A stretch of DNA of 38,191 nt, from the NCBI GenBank assembly GCA_937136055.1, contig CAKZOD010000052.1, positions 1 to 38,191 on the forward strand, written 5' to 3'. Source of the DNA: an uncultured Oceanospirillaceae bacterium (GTDB lineage: Bacteria; Pseudomonadota; Gammaproteobacteria; Pseudomonadales; Balneatricaceae). The notes beneath the pieces were generated by a model that was not told where the DNA came from, made no database searches, and saw nothing but the letters and a program-made list of their open reading frames with translations. The first letter of the stretch is position 1; every line of letters begins with the position of its first letter. Positions 23,906 through 31,819 of this stretch are shown one piece after another. Made by a program: the position numbers and the translations under genes.

Positions 23906-24781
23906 TTGAAAATAACCATCAATCCACTAACTATCTATAGATCATTCAGGTTAACCAAAAGCTGGGTTAGATCGATTCAAAAAGACTCTGCTGCAACAAG
24001 AAGCAGTAAATTATTGAGTTCTAATAGCGTTCTAAATCCAGAGAAATTTAACTTAATTCAAAATTTATATTCAGTGGTCTTATCAGTATTAATAATTTTT
24101 TCACTAAACTACATTATTCTATTTTTTTTCCCTGGTTTTGAGGAAGTAACATCGGACCTGAACTCCAGCTTTGCTAACAAATTCAATTGTAAGTACAGTA
24201 TATTTAGTGAAATCCTACTTTTAGAAAAAGGCTATGATTTAATAAGGTATGCACTTCCAACATTAATTTCGCTTCTATGGTTCAAGTTGTTTACCTATAC
24301 AATCCCTTTTATAGCCAAGTACACTTTATCAGCAAATACGCTTACTTTATCTGATACGAGACGGATTTATTTATATCTGAATGGAGCGAACACTGGTTTA
24401 GCAAAGGCATTTTTTTTAGTTGGGTCGCTAGTTTATTCATTTTATTTCCTTCAAGGGCTCGAGTCTTTTAATGATGTGTACGCTTTCGACAACAAGCTTT
24501 ATTACTCTATGTATTACCTTTATCAATCGCATGTTGTTCATTTTTTAGTAATTTTTTGTTATCCAATATACGTATATTCACGACTGCTGTTTTTTACATT
24601 TCAAAGTACTGTATCCAGTAATGCTCGTTTGCTAAACCAGCTAACATACACAGTTATTACTCTAACAGTCGTACCAGTTTTTCTTTCATTGATAGCAACA
24701 TCAACCTTGTTGATCCACAAGTTTATATATACCGCACTATGCGCTGATGAAATAATGAGTGAGATATTTCACGGCCTCTAG
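23906..24781 (+). CDS. Accessory polytopic membrane protein after D
   Basis: A 291-residue hydrophobic protein from a TTG start at 23906 with AGAGG (23891-23895) upstream; there is no ATG candidate nearby. About five to six membrane segments are visible (roughly residues 54-75, 112-135, 165-185, 205-228 and 250-272). No family recognised. It is AT-rich and stands where P2 would have ogr and attP. It ends 18 bp from the convergent umuC. A phage exclusion or surface function is possible but not shown. Confidence 0.55.
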   Translation: MKITINPLTIYRSFRLTKSWVRSIQKDSAATRSSKLLSSNSVLNPEKFNLIQNLYSVVLSVLIIFSLNYIILFFFPGFEEVTSDLNSSFANKFNCKYSIFSEILLLEKGYDLIRYALPTLISLLWFKLFTYTIPFIAKYTLSANTLTLSDTRRIYLYLNGANTGLAKAFFLVGSLVYSFYFLQGLESFNDVYAFDNKLYYSMYYLYQSHVVHFLVIFCYPIYVYSRLLFFTFQSTVSSNARLLNQLTYTVITLTVVPVFLSLIATSTLLIHKFIYTALCADEIMSEIFHGL

Positions 24782-24799
24782 TAGCAAAATATAACTGCA

Positions 24800-26071
24800 T
24801 CAAACACACCACAACTTCGGAAAATCCCTCGCCCTAGTCGTATATTGCGGTGATAAGAACTCTCTTCTCATCGCAAATTTCTGCTCTATGCCCCGCCCTG
24901 CTAGATGTACTGCGCCCCTACCGTACTTGTTGTTGATCTTATCCATACACTGCATCAACTCAGAATCAATGTTGGTCGGGTTGAACATATCAAACTGCAC
25001 ATTACTTTTATCGCTGATATCTAACAGCCCTACGCCACAGCGGTAGAAGCGAATCCCGTCTTTAAAGATTTTGTCCATGGCTGCACTGCAGGCTTGCATG
25101 AATAAGCGAGTGTCATTGGTGGGTGCTGCAAAGTGATGGAATATCGATTTGCGATAGTAACCCATAGGGTCATGGGGTGAACTGGCGGCAAAGATCGTCA
25201 TTGCTTTGGCCATGCTGTTTTGTTTGCGCAGTTTAGCTGCAGCAATTTCTGCGTGGGTAGATAGCGCATATTTTAGCTGCTCAGCATCCATGATGCGCTG
25301 GCCAAAGCTGCGGGTGCTGTAGATCTCTTTTTTTGGGGCCCGTACTTCATCCCAGTTGAGTTTAACAACGCCGTTAAGCTCATAAACAGTGCTCTCAACT
25401 AATACCGAAAACTCTTTGCGTATAATGCCAGGTTTAGCGTTTGCCAGCTGTAAGGCATTTAGAATCCCCATATCATTTAAGCGCGCAGCGATTCTGCGCC
25501 CTATTCCCCACACATCACCGACTTTCATTTTTGCCAGCACTTGCTTGCGCACACTTTCGCTATTGATCACTGCAATACCGTTGAAGCCTTCAATACGCTT
25601 TGCTGCATGATTCGCCGCTTTCGCCAGTGTCGGTGTTTTCCCCATGCCTACACCAATAGGCAAGCGGGTTTCTTTCCACACGGTACGACGAATATTAGTG
25701 GCGTGCTGCTGCCAACCTTCAGGGGGAACATAAGTGCTGGTTTTACCGTAGAACAGGAATATTTCATCGATAGAATAGACATGATGATGGGGGGCAAAGC
25801 GCGAACAAACCGCCATTAGCTTTTCGCTGAGATCGGCATAGAGCTCATAGTTACTACTACGGATAACGGCACCCGCCGCCTCTAATTGATCACGTACTTC
25901 AAAGAATGGCACGAACTTTTTGCCAATGCCCATTTGCTTAGCAATCCCACACGCAGCGCAGATACAGCCATCGTTGTTGGTTAGAACAACGACAGGCTTT
26001 TTGCGGATGCTGGCATCGAAGACTTTTTCGCAACTCGCATACATAGAGTTGACATCGCAGAGTGCATACAT
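24800..26071 (-). CDS. umuC: Y-family DNA polymerase, UmuC (Pol V subunit) homologue
   Basis: A 423-residue translesion polymerase, full UmuC length. The catalytic motifs are intact: CDVNSMYASCEKVF near the N-terminus (first Asp and steric-gate aromatic), NNDGCICA, and YSIDEIFL (the SIDE motif). A helix-hairpin-helix region (KVGDVWGIGRRIAARLNDMGI) and little-finger domain follow. No umuD lies beside it, so it would need host UmuD' or act alone. A consensus LexA box sits 48 bp before the start. Prophage umuC genes can raise survival and mutation of the lysogen after DNA damage. Confidence 0.93.
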   Translation of the reverse strand: MYALCDVNSMYASCEKVFDASIRKKPVVVLTNNDGCICAACGIAKQMGIGKKFVPFFEVRDQLEAAGAVIRSSNYELYADLSEKLMAVCSRFAPHHHVYSIDEIFLFYGKTSTYVPPEGWQQHATNIRRTVWKETRLPIGVGMGKTPTLAKAANHAAKRIEGFNGIAVINSESVRKQVLAKMKVGDVWGIGRRIAARLNDMGILNALQLANAKPGIIRKEFSVLVESTVYELNGVVKLNWDEVRAPKKEIYSTRSFGQRIMDAEQLKYALSTHAEIAAAKLRKQNSMAKAMTIFAASSPHDPMGYYRKSIFHHFAAPTNDTRLFMQACSAAMDKIFKDGIRFYRCGVGLLDISDKSNVQFDMFNPTNIDSELMQCMDKINNKYGRGAVHLAGRGIEQKFAMRREFLSPQYTTRARDFPKLWCV

Positions 26072-26118
26072 GGGAAATAGCCCTTTGGGTTGATTGGACT
26101 ATTTATGGTAGAATAACA

Positions 26119-26134
26119 CTGTATATATGTACAG
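26119..26134 (-). promoter_or_regulatory. LexA (SOS) box of umuC
   Basis: CTGTATATATGTACAG fits the LexA consensus CTGT-N8-ACAG with an AT-rich centre, 48 bp upstream of umuC. It predicts SOS induction of umuC. The rightward gene at 26310 is 175 bp away and is less likely to be controlled by it. Confidence 0.85.
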
Positions 26135-26309
26135 CTATTAAAGCTGATCTATATCAATTTTACAGAAAAGTGGTCAAATTCGGCGCTTTTCGGGTAAATA
26201 AAGTGCAAAAACTAGTAACTTGTTACAGTATGTTTCTCTAAGGCTCTGGAATACAATATCACATTGAAATATATAATTTTTTTGTGTCTGCTACGGAGTA
26301 AAATAAAAG

Positions 26310-26654
26310 ATGAAGGCAATAGCGATTGTCGGTTTAGTTTTTGCGGGGATATCAATATTCGTACCCGTCGGGGGTGTCTTTCTTGCTATGTTCTGTAGTG
26401 TTTTAGCTCTAATTTCATTTCGATCGGAACCAACACTTTCCGGTGTTGCATTCGGGCTGAATATAATCAATACAGCGTTTCTAAGTCCAAGCATCATATT
26501 AAGTGACGCGTCTGCTTCTGGTGCTCTTGGGAACAGTTTTGAACAAACAGCTGAATCAGGCGATATTTATTGGTCTTATGTGGGATTCCACCTATTCTTA
26601 TTTGTTTTAGCAGTACTTTATAAAATTATTAGAAAGCCAAAACTATCTAGCTAA
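26310..26654 (+). CDS. Small accessory membrane protein
   Basis: A 114-residue protein with three or four hydrophobic segments (about 3-36 as a possible hairpin, 45-62 and 88-106), with an acidic loop ESGDIYWS before the last. The GxxFxPxG pattern in the first segments resembles small DUF4190-like membrane proteins, but I do not assign it. GGAG (26296-26299) precedes ATG 26310. A hairpin CTATCTA/TAGATAG (26643-26665) overlaps the stop and may mark the end of the transcript, which would separate it from the cassette at 26761. Confidence 0.55.
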   Translation: MKAIAIVGLVFAGISIFVPVGGVFLAMFCSVLALISFRSEPTLSGVAFGLNIINTAFLSPSIILSDASASGALGNSFEQTAESGDIYWSYVGFHLFLFVLAVLYKIIRKPKLSS

Positions 26655-26760
26655 CTTTTAGATAGATATAAAATACTTTGATACTGGATCTATTTTCTCT
26701 CTTAACTATAAGGTAAGAAGGAAGGTCTAACCCCCTTTAAAATTTTTACGAGGACAAACG

Positions 26761-27855
26761 ATGGAACAAGGGCTATTAACTTTTTTTGATATTACACATT
26801 GCGGATTTTATCGATTAAGACAAAAAGGTGAAAGTAAACATATCGATGGATCTGTTCACTCAGTTGTTTCTTCACTTAAAAACTGGGTTGATGGTGTGGA
26901 TGTTGAAGATACTATTCCGTGGTGCACAAAGAACAATCCAGTCCGACCAAAATTTTATTGTAAATCAGTAGAAGTTGACTCACAAACTGGCGATTCACTA
27001 TTTGTATTTTGGAAAAAATATGGTGATGAAAGTGGGAATGTTAATGGTATTAGAGCTAACTCGAAAGTTGGAGCAAAAAGTAAAGATACATTTAAAATTA
27101 AAGTTGGAAATGATGTGATTTTAGGGCAGCCACTTTATTACTGGTTTATCCCTTCTCTTAACCTTTTAGCAACGATAAAATTACCCAATTCAATAGCGGA
27201 TACTGAGAACGTAACTAGGTATATCAGATCTTGCATGGACCTTCGAATAAACTCTCAATATAAAAAGAAAGAATCTGATCTTGAGGTTGAAGACGAATCA
27301 GGAAACCAGACCTTTAGAGAAAATGTTAGCTATGTATATTCATCGGAAGAAGAGCTGTTTTCGATGAAATTCAGGTTTAATGCAAAGATGAAGGAACTAA
27401 AAATTCAAGACTCTAATATATCTTCATTAGCTGATAAAATTACGCACATTGTTATTAGAGATACCATTTCAGCAACAGATGTACCTGAAAAAGCTGCTAT
27501 GTACAATTTTTTTGACAAGCTCACTAAAGTTGATTCATCTGTAACTGTTACTAAAAAAATCGAATATTCTTACGAAGAGACCCCTACCCCAGATGAATTA
27601 GCTGGTATGATAAACGATTACTATGATGGGTATGACCCATCTGGGGAAAACACCTTAAAGAATGAAAAATGGAATAACGTAGGGTTTAGAATGAATGGTG
27701 CCAATACTCAAACAAGGTGGTTCGATGGATATTTTGATAGAAGCCACATCAAAATAAATAAAAACGAAAAGCAAGAAGACAGCTACTATCCTGCCGCCTC
27801 TCTTTTAAAAGTACTTATGGAAGAACGAAAAGAATTATTAAGCTTTGTGCTATGA
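26761..27855 (+). CDS. Unknown soluble protein, first gene of a RexAB-like two-gene cassette
   Basis: A 364-residue soluble protein without a recognised domain. N-terminal GFYRLRQKGESKHIDGSVHSVVSSLKNW and the middle segment VILGQPLYYWFIPSLNLLATIKLPNSIADTENVTRYI parallel the layout of lambda RexA (GFY..., LGFPSFLFVEGD...). Residues 230-270 and 340-364 are helical. A WFDGYFDRSHIKI segment near the C-terminus is distinctive. It has GAGG before ATG 26761, and the following gene, 38 bp on, is a polytopic membrane protein. This is the RexA/RexB order, so an abortive-infection function is the leading guess. The homology is remote at best, from memory, and may be only architectural. Confidence 0.55.
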   Translation: MEQGLLTFFDITHCGFYRLRQKGESKHIDGSVHSVVSSLKNWVDGVDVEDTIPWCTKNNPVRPKFYCKSVEVDSQTGDSLFVFWKKYGDESGNVNGIRANSKVGAKSKDTFKIKVGNDVILGQPLYYWFIPSLNLLATIKLPNSIADTENVTRYIRSCMDLRINSQYKKKESDLEVEDESGNQTFRENVSYVYSSEEELFSMKFRFNAKMKELKIQDSNISSLADKITHIVIRDTISATDVPEKAAMYNFFDKLTKVDSSVTVTKKIEYSYEETPTPDELAGMINDYYDGYDPSGENTLKNEKWNNVGFRMNGANTQTRWFDGYFDRSHIKINKNEKQEDSYYPAASLLKVLMEERKELLSFVL

Positions 27856-27893
27856 TAAGCAACATTAGCACGCAAAGATAATAGGGTATAATT

Positions 27894-28409
27894 ATGATTT
27901 CACGTATATTCTTTATATTACTTGCTGTAGCTATTAGTGCTTTAATTGGATTTTTTACTGACAGTTATATACATGCAAGTAATTTAGAACCTGTTTTATC
28001 AATTCTTCAAAATATATCTATCGCTGTATTCACTTTAGCAGGAATTTGGCTTGCATACTTATATCCTGAATCAATTGCGGTGTATACAGGCACAAAGAAA
28101 AGGATTAGTGATATAGGTGATATTGATGCAATTAGAAAAATCGAAAAATTAGTATTAAAAATTATAGCCTCCGCTTTCATTTTATTGGGAGTTTTATTTT
28201 ATAATCTAACGCTTTCCTTTCTCGGTGAAGTCCCTATCATTATTAAAAATATGAATTTTCTAAAATTCTTTGCAATTTCTTTTATTGTATTTCTATCTAT
28301 AATTGAAGTTTGGGTAATACTAACTCTTATCAAAAGCAATATCTCATTTGTAAATAAATTACACAATGCTCGAAGTCAGATGCGAGCAACAAAAAAGCTA
28401 AACCGCTAG
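27894..28409 (+). CDS. Four-helix membrane protein, second gene of the RexAB-like cassette
   Basis: A 171-residue protein with four membrane segments (about 4-22, 33-55, 88-108 and 122-144) and a basic C-terminal tail (NARSQMRATKKLNR). A cytoplasmic loop (TKKRISDIGDIDAIRKIEKL) separates the second and third segments. Size and topology resemble lambda RexB (four helices, 144 residues), an ion channel that depolarises the cell when RexA senses infection. It is AT-rich like the gene before it. A strong hairpin follows its stop. Confidence 0.55.
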   Translation: MISRIFFILLAVAISALIGFFTDSYIHASNLEPVLSILQNISIAVFTLAGIWLAYLYPESIAVYTGTKKRISDIGDIDAIRKIEKLVLKIIASAFILLGVLFYNLTLSFLGEVPIIIKNMNFLKFFAISFIVFLSIIEVWVILTLIKSNISFVNKLHNARSQMRATKKLNR

Positions 28410-28411
28410 AT

Positions 28412-28447
28412 TTAGAGCAGATTAATTGTCAAGTTACTCTGCTCTAA
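28412..28447 (+). terminator. Hairpin closing the two-gene cassette
   Basis: TTAGAGCAGA (28412-28421) and TCTGCTCTAA (28438-28447) form a 10-bp perfect stem, beginning 3 bp after the stop codon. No clear U-run follows, so a Rho-dependent or processing end is as likely as intrinsic termination. Confidence 0.5.
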
Positions 28448-28515
28448 TCACTTTAAACGAATAACTATAGAGTCTCAATCTTGCATTTAGACAAGTAGAA
28501 GACTTCAGGTTACTT

Positions 28516-30516
28516 TTATTTAATAAAAAATTTCGCTATTTCATCTACCCAATTTGGATGTGTGTTTCTTTGTAAACCACTAGATTTATGTAGCTTTGAT
28601 ATCTCAACATATTTTTTGGCAAACAAAACTTTATTCTCACCAAAATTTTCTTTAAAGTAATCTTCTAAATCAAGATTTTTAAAATTTTTAATAAAATCAG
28701 AATTCCCTGATTCATCTTTAATACTGCTAATATGATATAATTCATTATCACTAATAGCTTCTATTGTTTCTTTGAAAATTACAGGATTTAAAACTTGTTC
28801 AATATCTGTCACACTAGTATCAGAATGTTTTAAAGTTAATAGCTCTGTAGAATTTTCAGTGCCCATGTTACTCAATCTTCTAATTGTTAAATTCTTACAC
28901 CCATTGTTTATTTCTTCACACCTTTCCCTATCAGTATCTATTAAACAATATACTTTACCAGCACATTTATCTTCAGATATTGGATTTAATAAATACTTGT
29001 ATAATCTAATTACTTGAGGTCTCCCTCCCATTGGAAGTATTCTCAATTTATTGTTTTTTATGTCATCATCAAAAAAATATTCAAAATAAATTTTTTCACT
29101 AACGCCTTCACATATAATCCAATTATATGGAATTTCATGTTTAATAGAATAAAATATAGACTGAACTAAATCATTGGTGCTTTTTAACACGAAATTACTA
29201 GGAATTTGATTTTTTGAACTTTCTATCGCAACTTTAATTTCTGATCTATAATTATATAAGTCATATGTTTCAAAGTTTATTTTATTATTACTTAAATTTA
29301 AAAAGTGTGCATACCCCTCACTAACAATAGGCAAAAAACCATACCAATGAGTTGTCACAAGTACTTGATTATTTTCGGAGACTTCTTTTAGCTTCTCAAA
29401 CTGGTCATAACATAGCGCAGTATGTAGTGAATTTTCTGGCTCATCAATAGCAATAATCACCATTGCTTCACGTTCTGAAGTCCTTTTTAGGGAAGCATAA
29501 ATTAAATTAATTATAGCTTGTCTTTTTTCTCCAGCGCTAAGTTCACTGACTTTCGTTAGCCCAATACTACTTTTCCTATTAAGAACTCTTTTTTGAAAAT
29601 ATACTTCGAGGATTTTGTTTACTATATCAGATTTAGTTACGCTATTATTTCTTGATTTACCTGTATCGTAGCAGTACTCATTATTTAAATTATCCTCTAT
29701 ATCTGAAACAAATAAATCTAGATTGCTATTTATCCCCCCTTTTCTTGTAAAATTAACATTTAATAGTGCTTCTCCTATTTCTTTCCTAATTTTTTTATCA
29801 AAAATCTTCTGCATTTCTTTAGTTTCGATTTTTGTTAAGCTTTCAACATCTATTTCTACGGGAAAATAAACGTACGAATACATTTCTTTCAAATAGCCGG
29901 ATATATCCTTCCATTCTTTCTTTTCTAGGGTTGTTTTTAACTGTTCACGAAGCACTCTGATATTAGATTTTTTTACTAATGGAGAAGTGGAATCCTTAGT
30001 TATTTTTTTACCAAAAAAATTATTTAAAAATTTTTCCTCTCCATGGAAGCTCCCGAAATAAGGTTTAACTCCAGAATTTAAGTTGTTCTCACCAAACACA
30101 AATAAGAAATAAGAGTCGCTTGAATAAAGACTACTCTCCTCCAAGACAGCTCTAACCTCAAAAAAACCCTTAACTGATTTTTGAACACTTGGGTGTAATT
30201 CTGATTTACTAACAGACCAAAAATAATTGCTTAACTGTTCGAAGTTTTTTTTATGCTGCTTTACTTTTGTTTTTTTAATTAAAAATATAGGAGCAACGAA
30301 TGGTTCATTACCAACTGTATTAATACCATCGTTCAGAGCGCTTTTATTTATTGAGTAAGGCTTATAATTAAAAAAGGAATCAAAAGCTTCTAAAATTGAA
30401 CTTTTCCCTGATCCATTTTCTCCAATATAGTTTATAAATTTATGCTTACTACCCAGTGGAATAAAACTTATCCCTTTGTAGGCTTTTATATGCTTTAAAA
30501 ATAGACCAACAATCAT
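28516..30516 (-). CDS. ABC-type ATPase fused to a TOPRIM-like nuclease domain (OLD/PARIS-type defence protein)
   Basis: A 666-residue two-domain protein. The ATPase has Walker A GENGSGKSS (32-40), signature LSAGE (326-330), Walker B VIIAIDEPE (353-361) and a switch His in TTHW (390), the AAA_15/SMC-like pattern of OLD nucleases and PARIS AriA. The C-terminal region has the TOPRIM signature: CEGVSEKIYFEY with E470 and LIDTDRER with D527/D529. Old-family proteins cut DNA, while PARIS AriB is a TOPRIM effector released by a sensor ATPase that detects phage anti-restriction proteins; fused AriA-AriB forms are known. P2 itself carries old. Which family this belongs to cannot be settled by eye. It is AT-rich and opposed to the neighbouring cassette. 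Confidence 0.8.
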   Translation of the reverse strand: MIVGLFLKHIKAYKGISFIPLGSKHKFINYIGENGSGKSSILEAFDSFFNYKPYSINKSALNDGINTVGNEPFVAPIFLIKKTKVKQHKKNFEQLSNYFWSVSKSELHPSVQKSVKGFFEVRAVLEESSLYSSDSYFLFVFGENNLNSGVKPYFGSFHGEEKFLNNFFGKKITKDSTSPLVKKSNIRVLREQLKTTLEKKEWKDISGYLKEMYSYVYFPVEIDVESLTKIETKEMQKIFDKKIRKEIGEALLNVNFTRKGGINSNLDLFVSDIEDNLNNEYCYDTGKSRNNSVTKSDIVNKILEVYFQKRVLNRKSSIGLTKVSELSAGEKRQAIINLIYASLKRTSEREAMVIIAIDEPENSLHTALCYDQFEKLKEVSENNQVLVTTHWYGFLPIVSEGYAHFLNLSNNKINFETYDLYNYRSEIKVAIESSKNQIPSNFVLKSTNDLVQSIFYSIKHEIPYNWIICEGVSEKIYFEYFFDDDIKNNKLRILPMGGRPQVIRLYKYLLNPISEDKCAGKVYCLIDTDRERCEEINNGCKNLTIRRLSNMGTENSTELLTLKHSDTSVTDIEQVLNPVIFKETIEAISDNELYHISSIKDESGNSDFIKNFKNLDLEDYFKENFGENKVLFAKKYVEISKLHKSSGLQRNTHPNWVDEIAKFFIK

Positions 30517-30663
30517 TTATGCCCCATTATGTTAATCAGTGTATAACAGCAATGGTATTTCCATACCTTGTCTTGTTATACACAACTATTAGTAGGTTCT
30601 ACTAAGCAGGATAATACAGTAAGAGTATGAATAAAGGCTTGATATCAATCAGATAATTGAAAT

Positions 30664-30738
30664 TTATGAGTTACTTGCAGCTTCTAGTTTATGTTGTGCA
30701 AACAATGCATCATTAACTTGACGGGAGTTTCTGTGGAA
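30664..30738 (-). pseudogene. Fragment of a second phage repressor (C-terminal end only)
   Basis: On the minus strand a short open stretch reads FHRNSRQVNDALFAQHKLEAAS before a stop. It aligns with the end of the intact repressor (AVSDAFAQQKLDSLINQ): V-D-A, FAQ and KL are shared, as are the surrounding bases (CTAGTTTATGTTG versus CTAACTTCTGTTG, plus strand). An in-frame stop lies just upstream and no helix-turn-helix remains. It looks like the scar of an older repressor gene, displaced when the defence or immunity region was exchanged. The rest of the gap 30517-30768 shows nothing recognisable. Confidence 0.65.
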
Positions 30739-30768
30739 TCATTTGCGACATTACAGTAGACGGTAAAC

Positions 30769-31071
30769 TTACTCCTCTATTATTTTCATTACTTCAGGAT
30801 AAAAGAGGCCCAACGCCAACAAAGGCAAACTAATAATAAAAAGAAAAAACCTAGAAAAGCTATGAACTCTGGGCTCTAGTATGAGCCCACAATATGGCAT
30901 TCTACAATTCTTCTTAAGTAGAACTGGAGCCATATGCAATCCCCCATATACATAAGCAGATATGCTAACAATCCATTCGTCCATAGTGAGGTTAAAACCA
31001 AAAATTAGCCTAGCACCCAATAATACCAAAGCAGCTATTGTCCAAAACTTAACTTCAATCTTATCTATCAA
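30769..31071 (-). CDS. Small membrane protein downstream of the repressor
   Basis: A 100-residue hydrophobic protein from a TTG start at 31071, inside a 13-bp tandem repeat and with no good Shine-Dalgarno sequence, so the start is uncertain. Three membrane segments are visible (about 8-25, 33-52 and 72-92), with NCRMPYCGLILEPR in the loop. It lies 72 bp after the repressor, in the same direction, so it could be expressed in the lysogen. That setting is typical of superinfection-exclusion proteins; this is inference. Confidence 0.5.
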   Translation of the reverse strand: MIDKIEVKFWTIAALVLLGARLIFGFNLTMDEWIVSISAYVYGGLHMAPVLLKKNCRMPYCGLILEPRVHSFSRFFLFIISLPLLALGLFYPEVMKIIEE

Positions 31072-31084
31072 TCTTATCTATCAA
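31059..31084. repeat. Perfect 13-bp tandem duplication at a gene start
   Basis: TCTTATCTATCAA occurs at 31059-31071 and again at 31072-31084. The duplication spans the start of the small membrane protein and creates a nearby stop in the upstream copy, so it may have altered its translation. Confidence 0.9.
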
Positions 31085-31143
31085 TCTTTTAATAAGACTA
31101 GTTTCAATATCCGCTTTTTGGTTCAAGTTACATTCCTTTATAT

Positions 31144-31512
31144 CTATTGATTGATTAGAGAATCTAACTTCTGTTGCGCAAACGCATCGCTAACCGCTTT
31201 GATATGAGTCTTATTTTGATCAGTACTAGCTCGGAAGTTATCAACTAACACTGTTTCTTCTGCTGTAAGCGAGGAATTCAACGAACGTGAACCAGTCACC
31301 AAATACATGATATCCACGCCAGCCTTTGATAAAGCATCCAAGTAAAGAGCGTCAGGCACTCTATCTCCCTTCTCATAATTGAACTGTGTGGTTTTAGACA
31401 CCCCAGCCAATGCAGAAAAATCCTTTTGGTTTAGCTTTAACCTTTTTCTTTCTTCAATCAGTCGATCACATAAATTCAACAAAACGGAATCTTTTATATT
31501 TAAATTCAACAA
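31144..31512 (-). CDS. Phage repressor, short XRE-family HTH protein
   Basis: A 122-residue protein. An HTH_3 domain spans about residues 15-68 (LIEERKRLKLNQKDFSALAGVSKTTQFNYEKGDRVPDALYLDALSKAGVDIMYLVTG). The C-terminal 50 residues are a short helical dimerisation tail. There is no LexA/S24 peptidase domain, so it is not cleaved by RecA directly; this resembles the non-inducible P2 C class. The start is a TTG at 31512 (a second TTG at 31509), within a palindrome. The predicted promoter would give an almost leaderless transcript. Confidence 0.85.
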   Translation of the reverse strand: MLNLNIKDSVLLNLCDRLIEERKRLKLNQKDFSALAGVSKTTQFNYEKGDRVPDALYLDALSKAGVDIMYLVTGSRSLNSSLTAEETVLVDNFRASTDQNKTHIKAVSDAFAQQKLDSLINQ

Positions 31513-31521
31513 ATGTTGAAT
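31504..31521. promoter_or_regulatory. Probable repressor operator palindrome
   Basis: ATTCAACAAATGTTGAAT is an 18-bp palindrome over the repressor start. Its left part is repeated 30 bp away inside the gene: TAAATTCAACAAA at 31471-31483 and 31501-31513. Together they could be primary and secondary operators. Confidence 0.6.
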
Positions 31522-31548
31522 TATATTGAGTTTACTAACTTCTACTAA
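31520..31548 (-). promoter_or_regulatory. Predicted repressor promoter
   Basis: Reading leftwards, TTAGTA (31548-31543) and a perfect TATAAT (31525-31520) are 17 bp apart. Transcription would start near 31513, next to the TTG start, and would overlap the palindromic operator. Confidence 0.5.
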
Positions 31549-31561
31549 AACCTACTAACTT
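31533..31561 (+). repeat. Three TACTAA repeats at 10-bp spacing in the control region
   Basis: TACTAA begins at 31533, 31543 and 31553; the first and third extend to TACTAACTT. The spacing of one helical turn places them on one DNA face, a pattern of a multi-subunit regulator such as Cox or a ribbon-helix-helix protein. Confidence 0.75.
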
Positions 31562-31577
31562 GAAAGGAATTATAACA

Positions 31578-31787
31578 GTGGCGACTAATAACACCAGTAA
31601 CTCTAGTGAAAACAAGAACCTCACTATCATTTTCCCGACTGAGCAACACAACATTGTTGAAACCTTGGCCAAGCAAGACAAGCGTTCCAAAGGGCAGATG
31701 GCCGGTATTTTGATTGAAGAGGCATTACAAGCGCGTCAGCAATCTGCATCTAAAGTAGCGCATCTTGAAACTGCCCTCCACGGCTAA
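31578..31787 (+). CDS. Ribbon-helix-helix-like early regulator
   Basis: A 69-residue protein from GTG 31578 (AAAGGA at 31563-31568), the first gene of the rightward early operon. LTIIFPTEQHNIVETLAKQDKRSKGQMAGILIEEALQAR has the strand-helix-helix pattern of Arc/CopG proteins. By position it replaces Cox of P2 and would repress the repressor promoter. The TACTAA array just upstream is a natural binding site candidate. The DNA-binding role is inferred from fold pattern and place. Confidence 0.6.
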   Translation: MATNNTSNSSENKNLTIIFPTEQHNIVETLAKQDKRSKGQMAGILIEEALQARQQSASKVAHLETALHG

Positions 31788-31819
31788 TCACTGCCATTTT
31801 GGCCAAGGAGATCAACGAT

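Noticed and set aside
25541..25819. 92-codon plus-strand open frame inside umuC
   Set aside because: It is antisense to the catalytic part of umuC, with no context or ribosome site.
26761..28409. Kiwa (KwaA/KwaB) assignment
   Set aside because: The order is reversed (soluble gene first), and the 364-residue protein shows no DUF4868-like pattern that I recognise.
31144..31512. LexA-type cleavable repressor
   Set aside because: The protein ends 50 residues after the HTH; there is no room for, or sign of, the Ser-Lys peptidase domain.
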